51,274 nt of DNA, taken from Erwinia sp. ErVv1. GTDB taxonomy: Bacteria; Pseudomonadota; Gammaproteobacteria; Enterobacterales; Enterobacteriaceae. The notes under the pieces are model-generated. The model saw only the letters and a program-made list of their open reading frames with translations. It was not told the origin of the DNA and ran no database searches. This document shows positions 35,756 to 44,560 of the stretch, one piece after another. The stretch lies in assembly GCF_900068895.1 (NCBI RefSeq), contig NZ_CDPK01000011.1, forward strand, positions 51,384 through 102,657. Reading direction: 5' to 3'. Made by a program: the position numbers and the translations under genes. Numbering within the stretch: the stretch's first letter is position 1; each line of letters begins with the position of its first letter.

Positions 35756-36361
35756 ATGCGTCCAGTAGTATCCTATGTTTTAATCGCCGTCGTTGCGGGT
35801 TTTGTTGGTGCCAGTTTTTCTCAGGCGCCTGAAATAGCGTCGAAAATTAGCGAGCGCTTTAGCAGCGAGCCAGCCGATCCCGCCGGATTCTGGACCACGC
35901 CGACGGTCGATGGGTATGGGAAAATTCATTACGAATCTGACGCGGCGTATAAACCTGCGGTGGGTGACAGCAATAAGGTCGTTTTTCAAATCACCAAAGC
36001 TGAAAATGGCCCTAACGATCCGAACCTGGGGCTGCAACGCGTTGCGCGCGTGGTCAATCTCTATGTCGCTTCCGGCGTGCCGACGGATAAGCTGAAGTTT
36101 GTGGTGTCGGTCACCGGAGACGGTACCCCCGCGATGCTGAATAACGCGCACTACAAAAAGATGTTCGGTATTGATAACCCAAATCTCAAGCTAATTAGCG
36201 AGCTGCGGGCCAGCGGCGTTGACGTATCCGTATGCGACCAGTCCGTTGCGTTCCACCACTTCCAGCGCGACTGGATCGATAAATCTGTCACCCACGCGCT
36301 CTCCAGCCCGACGACCGTTTCCACGCTGGAAAACCAGGGTTACGCTTTCCTCGCCATGTAA
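35756..36361 (+). CDS. Secreted DsrE-family protein
   Basis: A 201-residue protein with an N-terminal signal or anchor (MRPVVSYVLIAVVAGFVGAS) followed by a DsrE/DsrF-like domain: KVVFQITKAE…LQRVARVVNLYVASGV, LKFVVSVTGDGTPAML, LRASGVDVSVCDQS. The cysteine in VCDQS sits where the family keeps its sulfur-binding cysteine. The ATG at 35756 has GGAGAG in front; the frame extends further upstream but without conservation. Most DsrE proteins are cytosolic sulfur carriers, so the export signal stands out. It stands alone between bepA and the cyclase gene. Confidence 0.7.
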   Translation: MRPVVSYVLIAVVAGFVGASFSQAPEIASKISERFSSEPADPAGFWTTPTVDGYGKIHYESDAAYKPAVGDSNKVVFQITKAENGPNDPNLGLQRVARVVNLYVASGVPTDKLKFVVSVTGDGTPAMLNNAHYKKMFGIDNPNLKLISELRASGVDVSVCDQSVAFHHFQRDWIDKSVTHALSSPTTVSTLENQGYAFLAM

Positions 36362-36609
36362 TCTCGCGGTCTCACTCTCTCCGGCGGGTCACCGACCCGC
36401 CTCGTTCCCTCTGACATACCTGCCGCACTATAAACGAACCTGCAAAACAGGGAAGTTTATTGCCGTGGTAAAGCTTTCAAATATTCCCAAAAAGCACGAA
36501 ACCTGTACAATCAGCGCCGTGCTTTACCAGGGCATAACGCAAATTCCAGACAAACGCGCACAGATAATAATAAGGCGCTTGATATGAAACGTCTCGTTGA
36601 GGTGGGTCT

Positions 36610-38196
36610 ATGTTGAGGCTGAGTCGGCCAAAAACGGACCTGCGTACGCTTATTACGCTTTTAGCCATCACCAGCATCGTCATTACGCTGGCCAATTCGC
36701 TGTATGCCACCTGGCGCGTACAGCGAGAAGTGCTGATCAATAATACGCTGGAGTCTAACCGCGTTTACGCCACCAAGCTGGCCTCCACGACCGAAATGTT
36801 CTTTCAGCTGGCCCAGTCGCAGCTTGCCTATAGTGCAAAAATACTGGGCGCGGAAAAGGAGAGCGACGCGGTGCTTCAGCATGAGGTCGAGCGCCTTCGG
36901 CAGCAGACTAACAGCTTTAACTCCGTGGCAATCGTCGATGCCAGCGGCTGGGTCCGGGCCATCTCACCGGAGTCGCTGATGCTGAAGGGTATGCATCTGA
37001 AAACGGCGGCCACCGAGCAGGCGCTTTCAGAGCGCAGGCCCCTGATATCACGCCCGAGCATTTCGGCGGCCAATAATCTGATGGTCTTCGTCTCCTGGCC
37101 GATCCGGGCGAAAAATGGACGCTACCTCGGCTTTGTCGGCGGCACTATTTACCTGAAGAAAAAAAGCATTCTCAATGCGCTATTGGGTGAGCAATTTTAC
37201 CGTGACGGATCGTCGCTGTATGTGGTCGATGATGATAACCGCGTGTTGTATCATCAGAATGGCAGGCTTATCGGGCAGAAAATCCCACCGTTAATCAGCG
37301 ATTCGCAGCAAAAAGCCAACGGGAACGGTTCCGGTCAGGTTACCCCACCTGGCGGTACGCCGATGCTGGCCGGTTACGCGACCGTGCCGACTGCGGGCTG
37401 GACTATCGTCGCGATGAAACCGACGCAGGCCACGCTCGCGCCACTCAGCAGCCTGCTGCTGAAAGTGTTGCAGCATTCGGTACCCTTTGCCTTACTGACG
37501 CTGGTGTGTGCCTGGATTCTGGCGCGGCTGATCGCCCTGCCTTTATGGCAGCTCGCGCGCAAGGCCAGCCAGATGGATGCGCAGGGCGTATCCGGCGAGA
37601 TCAAAGATATTCGCTCCTGGTACTATGAAGCCTCGCAGATTAAACGTGCCTTACTCGCCGGTATCGGCATGCTGCAGGAAAAAATTGGCCGCCTGAAATT
37701 TGAAGTGCAAACCGATCCCCTGACGTCCTTGCTCAATCGCCGTGGCCTGAATGCGGTACTGGAGTATTTTCTCGCCACGCGCCAGCCTTTTGCGGTACTG
37801 GCTTTAGATATTGATAATTTCAAGCGGGTTAATGATACCTGGGGTCACGACGTGGGTGATGACGTGATCAGAACGGTGGCCCGGCAGCTGGTTAGCAGCT
37901 CAAGGCAGACCGATGTTATTTGTCGCAGCGGCGGCGAGGAGTTCTTAATGATCCTGCCCGGGACCGATCGCGAAATGGCGGCGGCCATTGCCGAACGCGT
38001 ACGGCAGAAAAATGAGCAGCAGAGGCTGGAAACCGTTGGCAGCATCTCCATTTCGATTGGGGTGGCGCTATGGTCAGCTGACGATATGCCGATGGAGCGA
38101 ACGTTTAAGCAGGCGGATGACGCGCTCTATCAGGCAAAAAATGCCGGGCGCAACTGCGTGATAATCAGCCAATCCTGCGGGATGGCTGCGCCATAA
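36610..38196 (+). CDS. Diguanylate cyclase, dCache-GGEEF
   Basis: A 528-residue inner-membrane enzyme predicted to make c-di-GMP. Helix 1 (about 15-37), a periplasmic dCache sensor (about 40-280, with VAIVDASGWVRAIS and LYVVDDDNRVLYH), helix 2 (about 285-308), a HAMP-like linker, then the GGDEF domain (about 365-525). The active site is GGEEF at 441-445, and the product-inhibition I-site RQTD is at 432-435, exactly five residues before it, so it is probably active and feedback-controlled. It replaces nothing in the E. coli block and appears to be an insertion between bepA and perM. Confidence 0.88.
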   Translation: MLRLSRPKTDLRTLITLLAITSIVITLANSLYATWRVQREVLINNTLESNRVYATKLASTTEMFFQLAQSQLAYSAKILGAEKESDAVLQHEVERLRQQTNSFNSVAIVDASGWVRAISPESLMLKGMHLKTAATEQALSERRPLISRPSISAANNLMVFVSWPIRAKNGRYLGFVGGTIYLKKKSILNALLGEQFYRDGSSLYVVDDDNRVLYHQNGRLIGQKIPPLISDSQQKANGNGSGQVTPPGGTPMLAGYATVPTAGWTIVAMKPTQATLAPLSSLLLKVLQHSVPFALLTLVCAWILARLIALPLWQLARKASQMDAQGVSGEIKDIRSWYYEASQIKRALLAGIGMLQEKIGRLKFEVQTDPLTSLLNRRGLNAVLEYFLATRQPFAVLALDIDNFKRVNDTWGHDVGDDVIRTVARQLVSSSRQTDVICRSGGEEFLMILPGTDREMAAAIAERVRQKNEQQRLETVGSISISIGVALWSADDMPMERTFKQADDALYQAKNAGRNCVIISQSCGMAAP

Positions 38197-38276
38197 GCGC
38201 CGCTGTCCTGCCACGCGACAGCGGCAGCCCGTTTCAGGTACACTCCCGCCACTTTTAGTACGCAAGGATTTACGCC

Positions 38277-39350
38277 ATGCTCGACCTGTTAATACAGTGG
38301 TATCGCCGCCGTTTCAGCGATCCCCAGGCTATCGCGCTGCTGGCGATTTTGATTGCCGCCTTCTGCATTTTGTTTTTCTTTAACGGCCTGCTGGCACCGC
38401 TGCTGGTGGCGCTGGTGGTGGCCTATCTGCTTGAGTGGCCGACCGTGCGCCTGGAACGTATGGGCTGTTCACGCACCTGGGCGGCCAGCATCGTGCTGGT
38501 GATTTTTGCCTCGATCCTGCTGGTGCTGGTACTGATCGTTGCACCGGTGGCCTGGCAGCAGGGCATTAACCTGGCCCACGAGCTGCCCACGATGCTGACC
38601 GGGCTGTACCGTTTTGCCACCCGCCTGCCGGAGCGTTTTCCTACGCTAATGGACGTCGGCATTGTTGATATCGTGGTGGAGAACCTGCGCAGCCGGCTTA
38701 GCGGGATGGGCGATCAGCTGGTGAAATATTCACTTGCCTCGCTGGTCGGGTTGATGACCCTGGCGATTTATCTGGTGCTGGTGCCGCTGATGGTTTTCTT
38801 TCTGCTAAAGGATAAAGCGCAGATGCTGGCCGCCATCGGTCGTGTCCTGCCGCGCAATCGCGGGCTGGCGGGGCAGGTATGGGTAGAGATGAACCAGCAG
38901 GTATCAAACTATATTCGTGGCAAGGTACTGGAGATGGTGGTGGTCGGGATCGCCACCTGGATTGGTTTCCTGGCTATTGGCATGAACTATGCCCTGCTGC
39001 TGGCGGTGCTGGTGGGGTTCTCCGTATTAATCCCCTACGTGGGGGCGCTTGCCGTTACCCTTCCGGTGATTGGCGTGGGCCTGGCGCAGTGGGGGCTGAG
39101 CGGGGATTTCTGGACCATGATCATCGTCTACCTGATTATTCAGGCGCTGGACGGCAATATTCTGGTACCCGTGCTGTTTTCAGAAGCGGTCAACCTTCAC
39201 CCGCTGGTGATTATCCTCTCCGTGGTGATTTTTGGCGGACTGTGGGGATTCTGGGGCGTCTTCTTCGCCATCCCGCTGGCTACGCTGGTTAAGGCGGTCG
39301 TCCACGCCTGGCCTGAAGAGCATCATCATGAGAAGCGGCGATTGCCGTAG
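38277..39350 (+). CDS. perM: PerM (AI-2E exporter family) membrane protein
   Basis: A 357-residue permease-like protein of the AI-2E/UPF0118 family, very close to E. coli PerM from MLDLLIQWYRRRFSDP to the end. About eight hydrophobic helices are visible, including VYLVLVPLMVFFLLKDK-type and ALDGN.LVPVLFSEAVNLHP blocks. The substrate is not established. The 3' end and stop lie in a 16-base repeat found again 71 bases downstream. Confidence 0.93.
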   Translation: MLDLLIQWYRRRFSDPQAIALLAILIAAFCILFFFNGLLAPLLVALVVAYLLEWPTVRLERMGCSRTWAASIVLVIFASILLVLVLIVAPVAWQQGINLAHELPTMLTGLYRFATRLPERFPTLMDVGIVDIVVENLRSRLSGMGDQLVKYSLASLVGLMTLAIYLVLVPLMVFFLLKDKAQMLAAIGRVLPRNRGLAGQVWVEMNQQVSNYIRGKVLEMVVVGIATWIGFLAIGMNYALLLAVLVGFSVLIPYVGALAVTLPVIGVGLAQWGLSGDFWTMIIVYLIIQALDGNILVPVLFSEAVNLHPLVIILSVVIFGGLWGFWGVFFAIPLATLVKAVVHAWPEEHHHEKRRLP

Positions 39351-39424
39351 CAGCATTAAGCGCGATGTGAAAAGCAGTGTCTGCTGTCGCTGCCATTATA
39401 GATTACGTGCGATTGCCGTAGCAG
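39338..39424. repeat. Direct repeat containing the perM stop codon
   Basis: GCGATTGCCGTAGCAG occurs at 39338-39353, spanning the perM TAG, and again at 39409-39424. It looks like a partial duplication of the 3' end of the gene. Confidence 0.7.
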
Positions 39425-39438
39425 TGATTGATCGTGGC

Positions 39439-39464
39439 AGAAGGGCGAAGCATTTCGCCCTTCT
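39439..39464. terminator. Bidirectional terminator between perM and bcp
   Basis: A perfect 11-bp stem, AGAAGGGCGAA and TTCGCCCTTCT with a four-base loop, lies in the gap between convergent perM and bcp. Confidence 0.7.
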
Positions 39465-39507
39465 GATTTACCCTCTGCGTCCGGCGATGAGCTCGCCCTT
39501 CAACAGG

Positions 39508-39975
39508 TCAGACTGCTTTCAGGTAGTCCATCACGATATCGTGATGATTAGCGGTCTTAAAATCATCAAACACTTTCTCAACCCTGCCGTCGGTACCGAT
39601 CAGAAAGCTGATACGGTGGATCCCGTCGTAGGTTTTACCCATAAAGGTTTTTTCGCCCCAGATGCCAAACTGTTCGCAAACCTCGTGATGCTCATCGGAA
39701 AGCAGGGTGAAATTCAGCAGCTCTTTTTCAACAAAACGCGACAGCTTTTCAGGTTTATCGGTGCTGATCCCTAACACGTCGACGCCCGCTTTTTTCAGCT
39801 CGTCCATACTGTCTCGAAGGCCACACGCCTGGACAGTACAGCCCGGCGTCATCGCTTTGGGATAGAAATAAACCAAAACGCGCTGCCCCTGGAAGTCGGT
39901 CAAATTTACCTGTTCGCCATCCTGATCGGGCAAGCTAAATTTCGGCGCAAGGTCACCGGCTTTCAGTGGATTCAT
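39508..39975 (-). CDS. bcp: Thiol peroxidase Bcp (peroxiredoxin Q)
   Basis: A 155-residue cytosolic peroxiredoxin. The peroxidatic cysteine is in TPGCTVQACGLRD, with the resolving cysteine five residues later as usual for Bcp. The family start MNPLKAGDLAPKFSLPDQDG fixes the ATG at 39975; longer frames run back into gcvR. It overlaps the end of gcvR by 23 bases, so the two are coupled. Confidence 0.95.
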   Translation of the reverse strand: MNPLKAGDLAPKFSLPDQDGEQVNLTDFQGQRVLVYFYPKAMTPGCTVQACGLRDSMDELKKAGVDVLGISTDKPEKLSRFVEKELLNFTLLSDEHHEVCEQFGIWGEKTFMGKTYDGIHRISFLIGTDGRVEKVFDDFKTANHHDIVMDYLKAV

Positions 39976-40546
39976 CGTTACTCTCCATTTTCTCTTCGTG
40001 CTGTGGATATTTGACCACGCTAATAGTGCCCTGCGCATCCAGTTCTGTACATAGCTTGTTAAAAGCCTGCTCAATGAATGTGGCATCCTGATGAGCCGGG
40101 CTATGTGCCGTCAGCTGAATGTAGAGCAGGGGAGGCTGATTCTCCTCCGCTGGCTGCGTGCGCGAGACCAGCTCAGCAATGTTCATCTGATGGGAATAGA
40201 ACAGATCGGTGAAGCGTTCAATAATGTGAGCGGAATCGATCACCTCAACCTGCACCCAAACCGTGGTGGGCATCGGTGGTCGTGCGCGAAACGTCGTGCG
40301 TTTCATCACGATCAGCAGCTCAAGTTCGGCCCCTTTCAGCGGCAGCGTTGACTCAATCAGCGTGATCGCGTTCCAGCTGCCGGAGAGCAGCATAATAAAG
40401 GTGAATTCTTCACCCAGCATGGCCAGGCGGCTGTCTTCGATATTGCAGCCGCAGCTGCTAACATGGCGGGTAATAGTGTTTACTATTCCCGGTCGGTCAA
40501 CGCCAACGGCGGTAATAGCCAGATGATGAAGCTGAGACTGCGGCAA
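39953..40546 (-). CDS. gcvR: Glycine cleavage system regulator GcvR
   Basis: A 197-residue protein with two ACT-type domains (about 8-90 and 100-180) that binds GcvA and represses the glycine cleavage operon when glycine is low. The N-terminal block GVDRPGIVNTITRHVSSCGC is nearly identical to E. coli. The gene is divergent from dapA. Confidence 0.93.
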   Translation of the reverse strand: MPQSQLHHLAITAVGVDRPGIVNTITRHVSSCGCNIEDSRLAMLGEEFTFIMLLSGSWNAITLIESTLPLKGAELELLIVMKRTTFRARPPMPTTVWVQVEVIDSAHIIERFTDLFYSHQMNIAELVSRTQPAEENQPPLLYIQLTAHSPAHQDATFIEQAFNKLCTELDAQGTISVVKYPQHEEKMESNDESTESR

Positions 40547-40703
40547 AATGATGCTTCCTGTCCGTCTTGATAATTAGCAATTGTGATAACAGTAAGGTAA
40601 ACATAAAAAATACCCTCTGCCAAGGGGCCTGGCGGCTTGTCTGCTTGCTTTTCAATAGCGGTCAAACGTACCATGAAGCACTTGTTTATGGAGGGGATGG
40701 CTA

Positions 40704-41582
40704 ATGTTTACGGGAAGTATTGTTGCACTCGTTACGCCGATGGATGATAAAGGGCATGTCTGCCGCGCGAGTCTGAAAAAACTGATTGATTATCACGTCG
40801 CCAGCGGAACCTCGGCAATTGTTTCGGTGGGGACCACCGGTGAATCCGCCACGCTCAGCCATGAAGAACATGGCGATGTCGTGATGATGACGCTGGAACT
40901 GGCCGATGGGCGTATTCCGGTGATCGCCGGAACCGGTGCTAATGCCACGGCAGAGGGCATATCACTAACGAAACGTTTCGAGAACAGCGGCGTGGTTGGC
41001 TGCCTGACCGTCACCCCCTACTACAATCGTCCCACTCAGGAAGGGCTTTATCAGCATTTCAAAGCCATTGCTGAAAGCACCGATCTGCCGCAGATGCTCT
41101 ACAACGTTCCTTCCCGTACCGGCTGTGACATGCTGCCCGAAACCGTGGGTCGACTGGCGAAAATCAAAAATATTATCGGAATCAAGGAAGCAACCGGGAA
41201 CTTATCGCGGGTTAGTCAGATCCAAGAGCTGGTTGAAGATGATTTCGTCCTTGTCAGCGGCGATGATGTTACCGCCCTCGATTTTATGCAGTTAGGCGGG
41301 CAGGGCGTTATCTCCGTTACGGCAAATATTGCCGCTCGTGAAATGGCTGCACTGTGCGAACTCGCAAAAGCGGGTAATTTTAAAGAAGCGCGACGCCTTA
41401 ATCAGCGACTGATGCACCTGCACCAGAAGCTATTTATTGAGCCTAATCCTGTTCCGGTCAAATGGGCAGCGAAAAAGTTAGGATTAATTGCAACCGACAC
41501 GTTGCGTCTACCGATGACGCCGATGACTGATGCCGGTCGTCCGGTTGTTGAGCAGGCGCTGAAAAACGCGGGTCTGCTTTAA
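40704..41582 (+). CDS. dapA: 4-hydroxy-tetrahydrodipicolinate synthase
   Basis: A 292-residue aldolase of the lysine/diaminopimelate pathway that condenses pyruvate and aspartate semialdehyde. It follows E. coli DapA throughout (same length). The Schiff-base lysine is in [10 protein letters not shown], and GTTGESATL and NVPSRTG carry the active-site threonine and tyrosine neighbours. A GGAGGGG site precedes the ATG. BamC starts 15 bases after its stop. Confidence 0.97.
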   Translation: MFTGSIVALVTPMDDKGHVCRASLKKLIDYHVASGTSAIVSVGTTGESATLSHEEHGDVVMMTLELADGRIPVIAGTGANATAEGISLTKRFENSGVVGCLTVTPYYNRPTQEGLYQHFKAIAESTDLPQMLYNVPSRTGCDMLPETVGRLAKIKNIIGIKEATGNLSRVSQIQELVEDDFVLVSGDDVTALDFMQLGGQGVISVTANIAAREMAALCELAKAGNFKEARRLNQRLMHLHQKLFIEPNPVPVKWAAKKLGLIATDTLRLPMTPMTDAGRPVVEQALKNAGLL

Positions 41583-41597
41583 ATTTATGGAGAAGTA

Positions 41598-42632
41598 ATG
41601 GCTTACTCAGTACAAAAAACTTTGGTCGCAAAAGTCGTTGGCCTGTCACTGGTCATGCTGCTGGCAGCCTGCTCAAGCGATCAGCGTTATAAGCGCCAGG
41701 TCAGCGGTGATGAATCCTATCTGAAAGCGGCGGATATCAGCGATCTGCACGCTCCGGCCGGAATGATCCTTCCGTTGCAAAACGGTGACTACGACATCCC
41801 GTCGGTCAGCAGTAAAGGCGCAGTCGGTAAGGCCCTGGACATTCGGCCACCGGCGCAGCCTCTGGCGCTGATTAACGGCGCGCGCACCCAGTTTGCCGGT
41901 AACTCCGGCGTGCTGATGCTGGATAACACCCGCAGCGGTGCGCTGTGGCCACAGGTGGTTGATGTGGTACAGGCCCGGAACTACCCGATTGCCAGCCGCA
42001 CCGACGCCAGCCAGACGCTGACGACCGACTGGGTTCAGTGGAACCGTGCGGATGAAGACCATCAGTACCGTGGCCGCTACCAGATCAGCGTACAGCAGCA
42101 GGGCTACCAGCAGGCGTTAACCGTTAAGCTGCTTGAGCTACAGCAGGAAAACAAAGGCGTCAACTCGCCGGTTCAGCAGCAGCGCTACACCGCGCAGATG
42201 CTGAATGAGCTGAGCATGGGGCTGGATAAAATCGAAACCCTGCGCGATGATGCCGCCGCAAAACGCAGCACTACGCAGATTGACGTTCAGAGTGGGGCTG
42301 ACGATACCGGCCTGCCTGACCTTATCGTCCGTGCACCGTTCAATACCGTCTGGGAACGTCTGCCCGCTGCGCTTGAGCGCGTTGGCATGAAGGTAACCGA
42401 CAAAAATCACTCTCAGGGCAGCCTGAAAGTGACCTACAAAACGCCTGACAGCGAGACCTGGGACCAGCTGGGCGCGAAAGATCCGGGCCTGACCAGTGGT
42501 GACTATAAGCTACAGGTCGGCGATCTGGATAACCGCAGCAGCCTGCAGTTCCTCGATCCGAAAGGGCATACGCTGACCCAGTCGCAAAATGATGCGCTGG
42601 TCCCGGTCTTCCAGGCCGCATTTAGCAAGTAA
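41598..42632 (+). CDS. bamC: Outer membrane assembly lipoprotein BamC
   Basis: A 344-residue lipoprotein of the BAM complex that inserts barrels in the outer membrane. The signal ends in VMLLAACSS, with lipidation of the cysteine at about residue 25. The unstructured N-terminal segment that binds BamD ([12 protein letters not shown]) is followed by two helix-grip domains. It is co-transcribed with dapA, as in E. coli. Confidence 0.95.
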   Translation: MAYSVQKTLVAKVVGLSLVMLLAACSSDQRYKRQVSGDESYLKAADISDLHAPAGMILPLQNGDYDIPSVSSKGAVGKALDIRPPAQPLALINGARTQFAGNSGVLMLDNTRSGALWPQVVDVVQARNYPIASRTDASQTLTTDWVQWNRADEDHQYRGRYQISVQQQGYQQALTVKLLELQQENKGVNSPVQQQRYTAQMLNELSMGLDKIETLRDDAAAKRSTTQIDVQSGADDTGLPDLIVRAPFNTVWERLPAALERVGMKVTDKNHSQGSLKVTYKTPDSETWDQLGAKDPGLTSGDYKLQVGDLDNRSSLQFLDPKGHTLTQSQNDALVPVFQAAFSK

Positions 42633-42640
42633 AAGCATCA

Positions 42641-42664
42641 GGCCGGATACGTCCGGCCTTTTTT
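42641..42664 (+). terminator. Terminator after bamC
   Basis: GGCCGGA-TACG-TCCGGCC followed by six T, nine bases after the bamC stop. It is a canonical intrinsic terminator for dapA-bamC. Confidence 0.92.
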
Positions 42665-42674
42665 ATTTGCGGCT

Positions 42675-42714
42675 GCGTAAACGATTGCTTCGATTTTTTC
42701 GCCGCAGATAATAG
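42675..42714 (+). promoter_or_regulatory. purC promoter with PurR-like box
   Basis: GCGTAAACGATTGCTT at 42675-42690 resembles the PurR operator (core GTAAACGATTGC against GCAAACGTTTGC, two changes). It overlaps a possible -35, TTGCTT (42685-42690), which is spaced 18 bases from TAATAG (42709-42714). This fits the known PurR repression of purC. Confidence 0.6.
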
Positions 42715-42769
42715 AATAGTGACCGGTAATTTCTGTTCAATCCCGAATTAACGCCTGGAGTTATACAAG

Positions 42770-43483
42770 ATGAAAAAACTGGCTGAGTTGTATCGCGGCA
42801 AAGCGAAGACCGTCTACAGCACCGAAAACCCGGATCTGTTGGTTCTCGAATTCCGCAACGATACGTCAGCACTGGACGGTGAACGTATTGAGCAGTTTGA
42901 CCGTAAAGGAATGATTAACAATAAATTTAATTATTTCATTATGAGCAAATTGCAGGAAGCCGGGATCCCAACCCAGATGGAAGCGCTGCTTTCAGACAAT
43001 GAAGCGCTGGTAAAAAAGCTGGATATGGTGCCGGTAGAGTGCGTAATGCGTAACCGTGCGGCAGGCTCGCTGGTTAAACGTCTGGGCGTGGAGGAAGGGC
43101 TGGTCCTCAACCCACCGCTGTTCGATCTGTTTCTGAAAGACGATGCGAAGCACGATCCGATGGTGAATGAGTCCTACTGCGAAACCTTCGGCTGGGTGAA
43201 TAAAGAGAACCTCGCGCGCATGCGTGAGCTGACTTACCGCGCCAATGAGGTGCTGAGCAAACTCTTTGCGGATGCCGGTCTGATCCTCGTGGACTTTAAG
43301 CTGGAGTTTGGCCTGTTCAAAGGTGAAGTCGTACTGGGGGATGAGTTCTCACCGGACGGCGCGCGCCTGTGGGATAAAGAGACGCTGAACAAAATGGACA
43401 AAGATCGCTACCGTCAAAGCCTCGGTGGTTTGATCGAGGCGTACGAAGAAGTCGCTAACCGCCTTGGCGTGAAGCTGGACTGA
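42770..43483 (+). CDS. purC: SAICAR synthetase
   Basis: A 237-residue ligase that adds aspartate to CAIR in purine synthesis. It matches E. coli PurC in length and sequence: [17 protein letters not shown] at the ATP site, [15 protein letters not shown], and [12 protein letters not shown] near the end. GGAGTTATACA precedes the ATG. The last codons and stop form the first copy of a three-fold tandem repeat. Confidence 0.97.
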   Translation: MKKLAELYRGKAKTVYSTENPDLLVLEFRNDTSALDGERIEQFDRKGMINNKFNYFIMSKLQEAGIPTQMEALLSDNEALVKKLDMVPVECVMRNRAAGSLVKRLGVEEGLVLNPPLFDLFLKDDAKHDPMVNESYCETFGWVNKENLARMRELTYRANEVLSKLFADAGLILVDFKLEFGLFKGEVVLGDEFSPDGARLWDKETLNKMDKDRYRQSLGGLIEAYEEVANRLGVKLD

Positions 43484-43571
43484 CAGCAGTCGCCAGAAGT
43501 CGGGGCTGAAGCTGGACTGACAGCAGTCGCCAGAAGTCCCGACTAAAGCTGAACTGACAGCAGTCGTCTGT
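43471..43571 (+). repeat. 37-bp tandem repeat, three copies, over the purC stop
   Basis: Copies start at about 43471, 43508 and 43545. Each begins GAAGCTGGACTGACAGCAGT (AAAGCTGAAC… in the third) and continues CGCCAGAAGTC in the first two. Each contains the small inverted repeat GACTG-ACAG-CAGTC. The first copy encodes the last residues of PurC and its stop. Confidence 0.9.
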
Positions 43572-43693
43572 CATCCGCGCAGCGCCATATTCCGCAGTGC
43601 GCGGCAGCGGTTAGCCTCCGGACTGGTGTTCGCCCGCTCTCCCGACTAAAATCACTGCACCCGCCGCTGGGCGATAATAACAAGGGGTAGTGT

Positions 43694-44557
43694 ATGCGTT
43701 GGCAAGGGCGTCGTGAGAGCGATAATGTAGAAGATCGCCGTGATGATCAACCCGCCTCAATGGGCGGAGGCCGGATGCGTATCCCCCGTGGGAAAGGGGG
43801 CATTATTCTGCTGGTCATCGTGATGATCGCGGGCTATTACGGTTATGATTTAACGCCACTGCTGAGTGGCGGTTCAACCACTGTTTCTCAGCCTGCGCAG
43901 CAGCAGCAGCGTTCTGCTCCCCAACAGGATGAAGCGGCTAAGTTCACCTCGGTTATCCTGGCGACGACCGAAGATACCTGGCAGAAAATCTTCCAGCAGA
44001 TGGGAAAAACCTATACGCCTCCGAAGCTGGTGATGTATCGCGGCGCCACGCGTACCGGCTGCGGTACCGGACAGTCGGTGATGGGGCCGTTTTATTGCCC
44101 CAACGATGGCACGGTCTATATCGATCTCTCCTTTTATGACGAGATGAAAAACAAACTCGGTGCCGATGGCGATTTTGCTCAGGGCTACGTAATTGCGCAT
44201 GAGGTCGGGCATCATGTGCAGCGGCTGCTGGGTATTGAACCAAAGGTTCGCCAGATGCAGCAGGGTGCCAGCCAGAAGCAGGTCAATCAGCTGTCGGTAA
44301 AAATGGAGCTACAGGCCGACTGCTTTGCGGGCGTATGGGGACACTATATGCAGCAGGAAAAGGTGCTGGAACCGGGCGATTTGCAGGAGGCGCTTAACGC
44401 GGCCGAAGCGATTGGCGACGATCGCCTGCAACAGCAGAGTCAGGGGCGCGTGGTGCCGGACAGCTTTACCCATGGCACCTCACAGCAGCGCTACAGCTGG
44501 TTTAAAAAAGGTTATGACAGCGGCGACCAGGGGCAGTGCAATACCTTTGCGCATTAA
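43694..44557 (+). CDS. ypfJ: Neutral zinc metallopeptidase YpfJ
   Basis: A 287-residue membrane-anchored putative peptidase, the same length as E. coli YpfJ. A basic N-terminus with glycine-rich [13 protein letters not shown] precedes one transmembrane helix (about 33-55). The peptidase domain carries the zinc motif AHEVGHHVQ and a downstream [11 protein letters not shown] that supplies the third ligand. TmcA begins four bases after the stop. Confidence 0.92.
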   Translation: MRWQGRRESDNVEDRRDDQPASMGGGRMRIPRGKGGIILLVIVMIAGYYGYDLTPLLSGGSTTVSQPAQQQQRSAPQQDEAAKFTSVILATTEDTWQKIFQQMGKTYTPPKLVMYRGATRTGCGTGQSVMGPFYCPNDGTVYIDLSFYDEMKNKLGADGDFAQGYVIAHEVGHHVQRLLGIEPKVRQMQQGASQKQVNQLSVKMELQADCFAGVWGHYMQQEKVLEPGDLQEALNAAEAIGDDRLQQQSQGRVVPDSFTHGTSQQRYSWFKKGYDSGDQGQCNTFAH

Positions 44558-44560
44558 TCC

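Noticed and set aside
43471..43571. CRISPR array
   Set aside because: The three 37-bp units are directly adjacent with no unique spacers and the first is coding (purC end).
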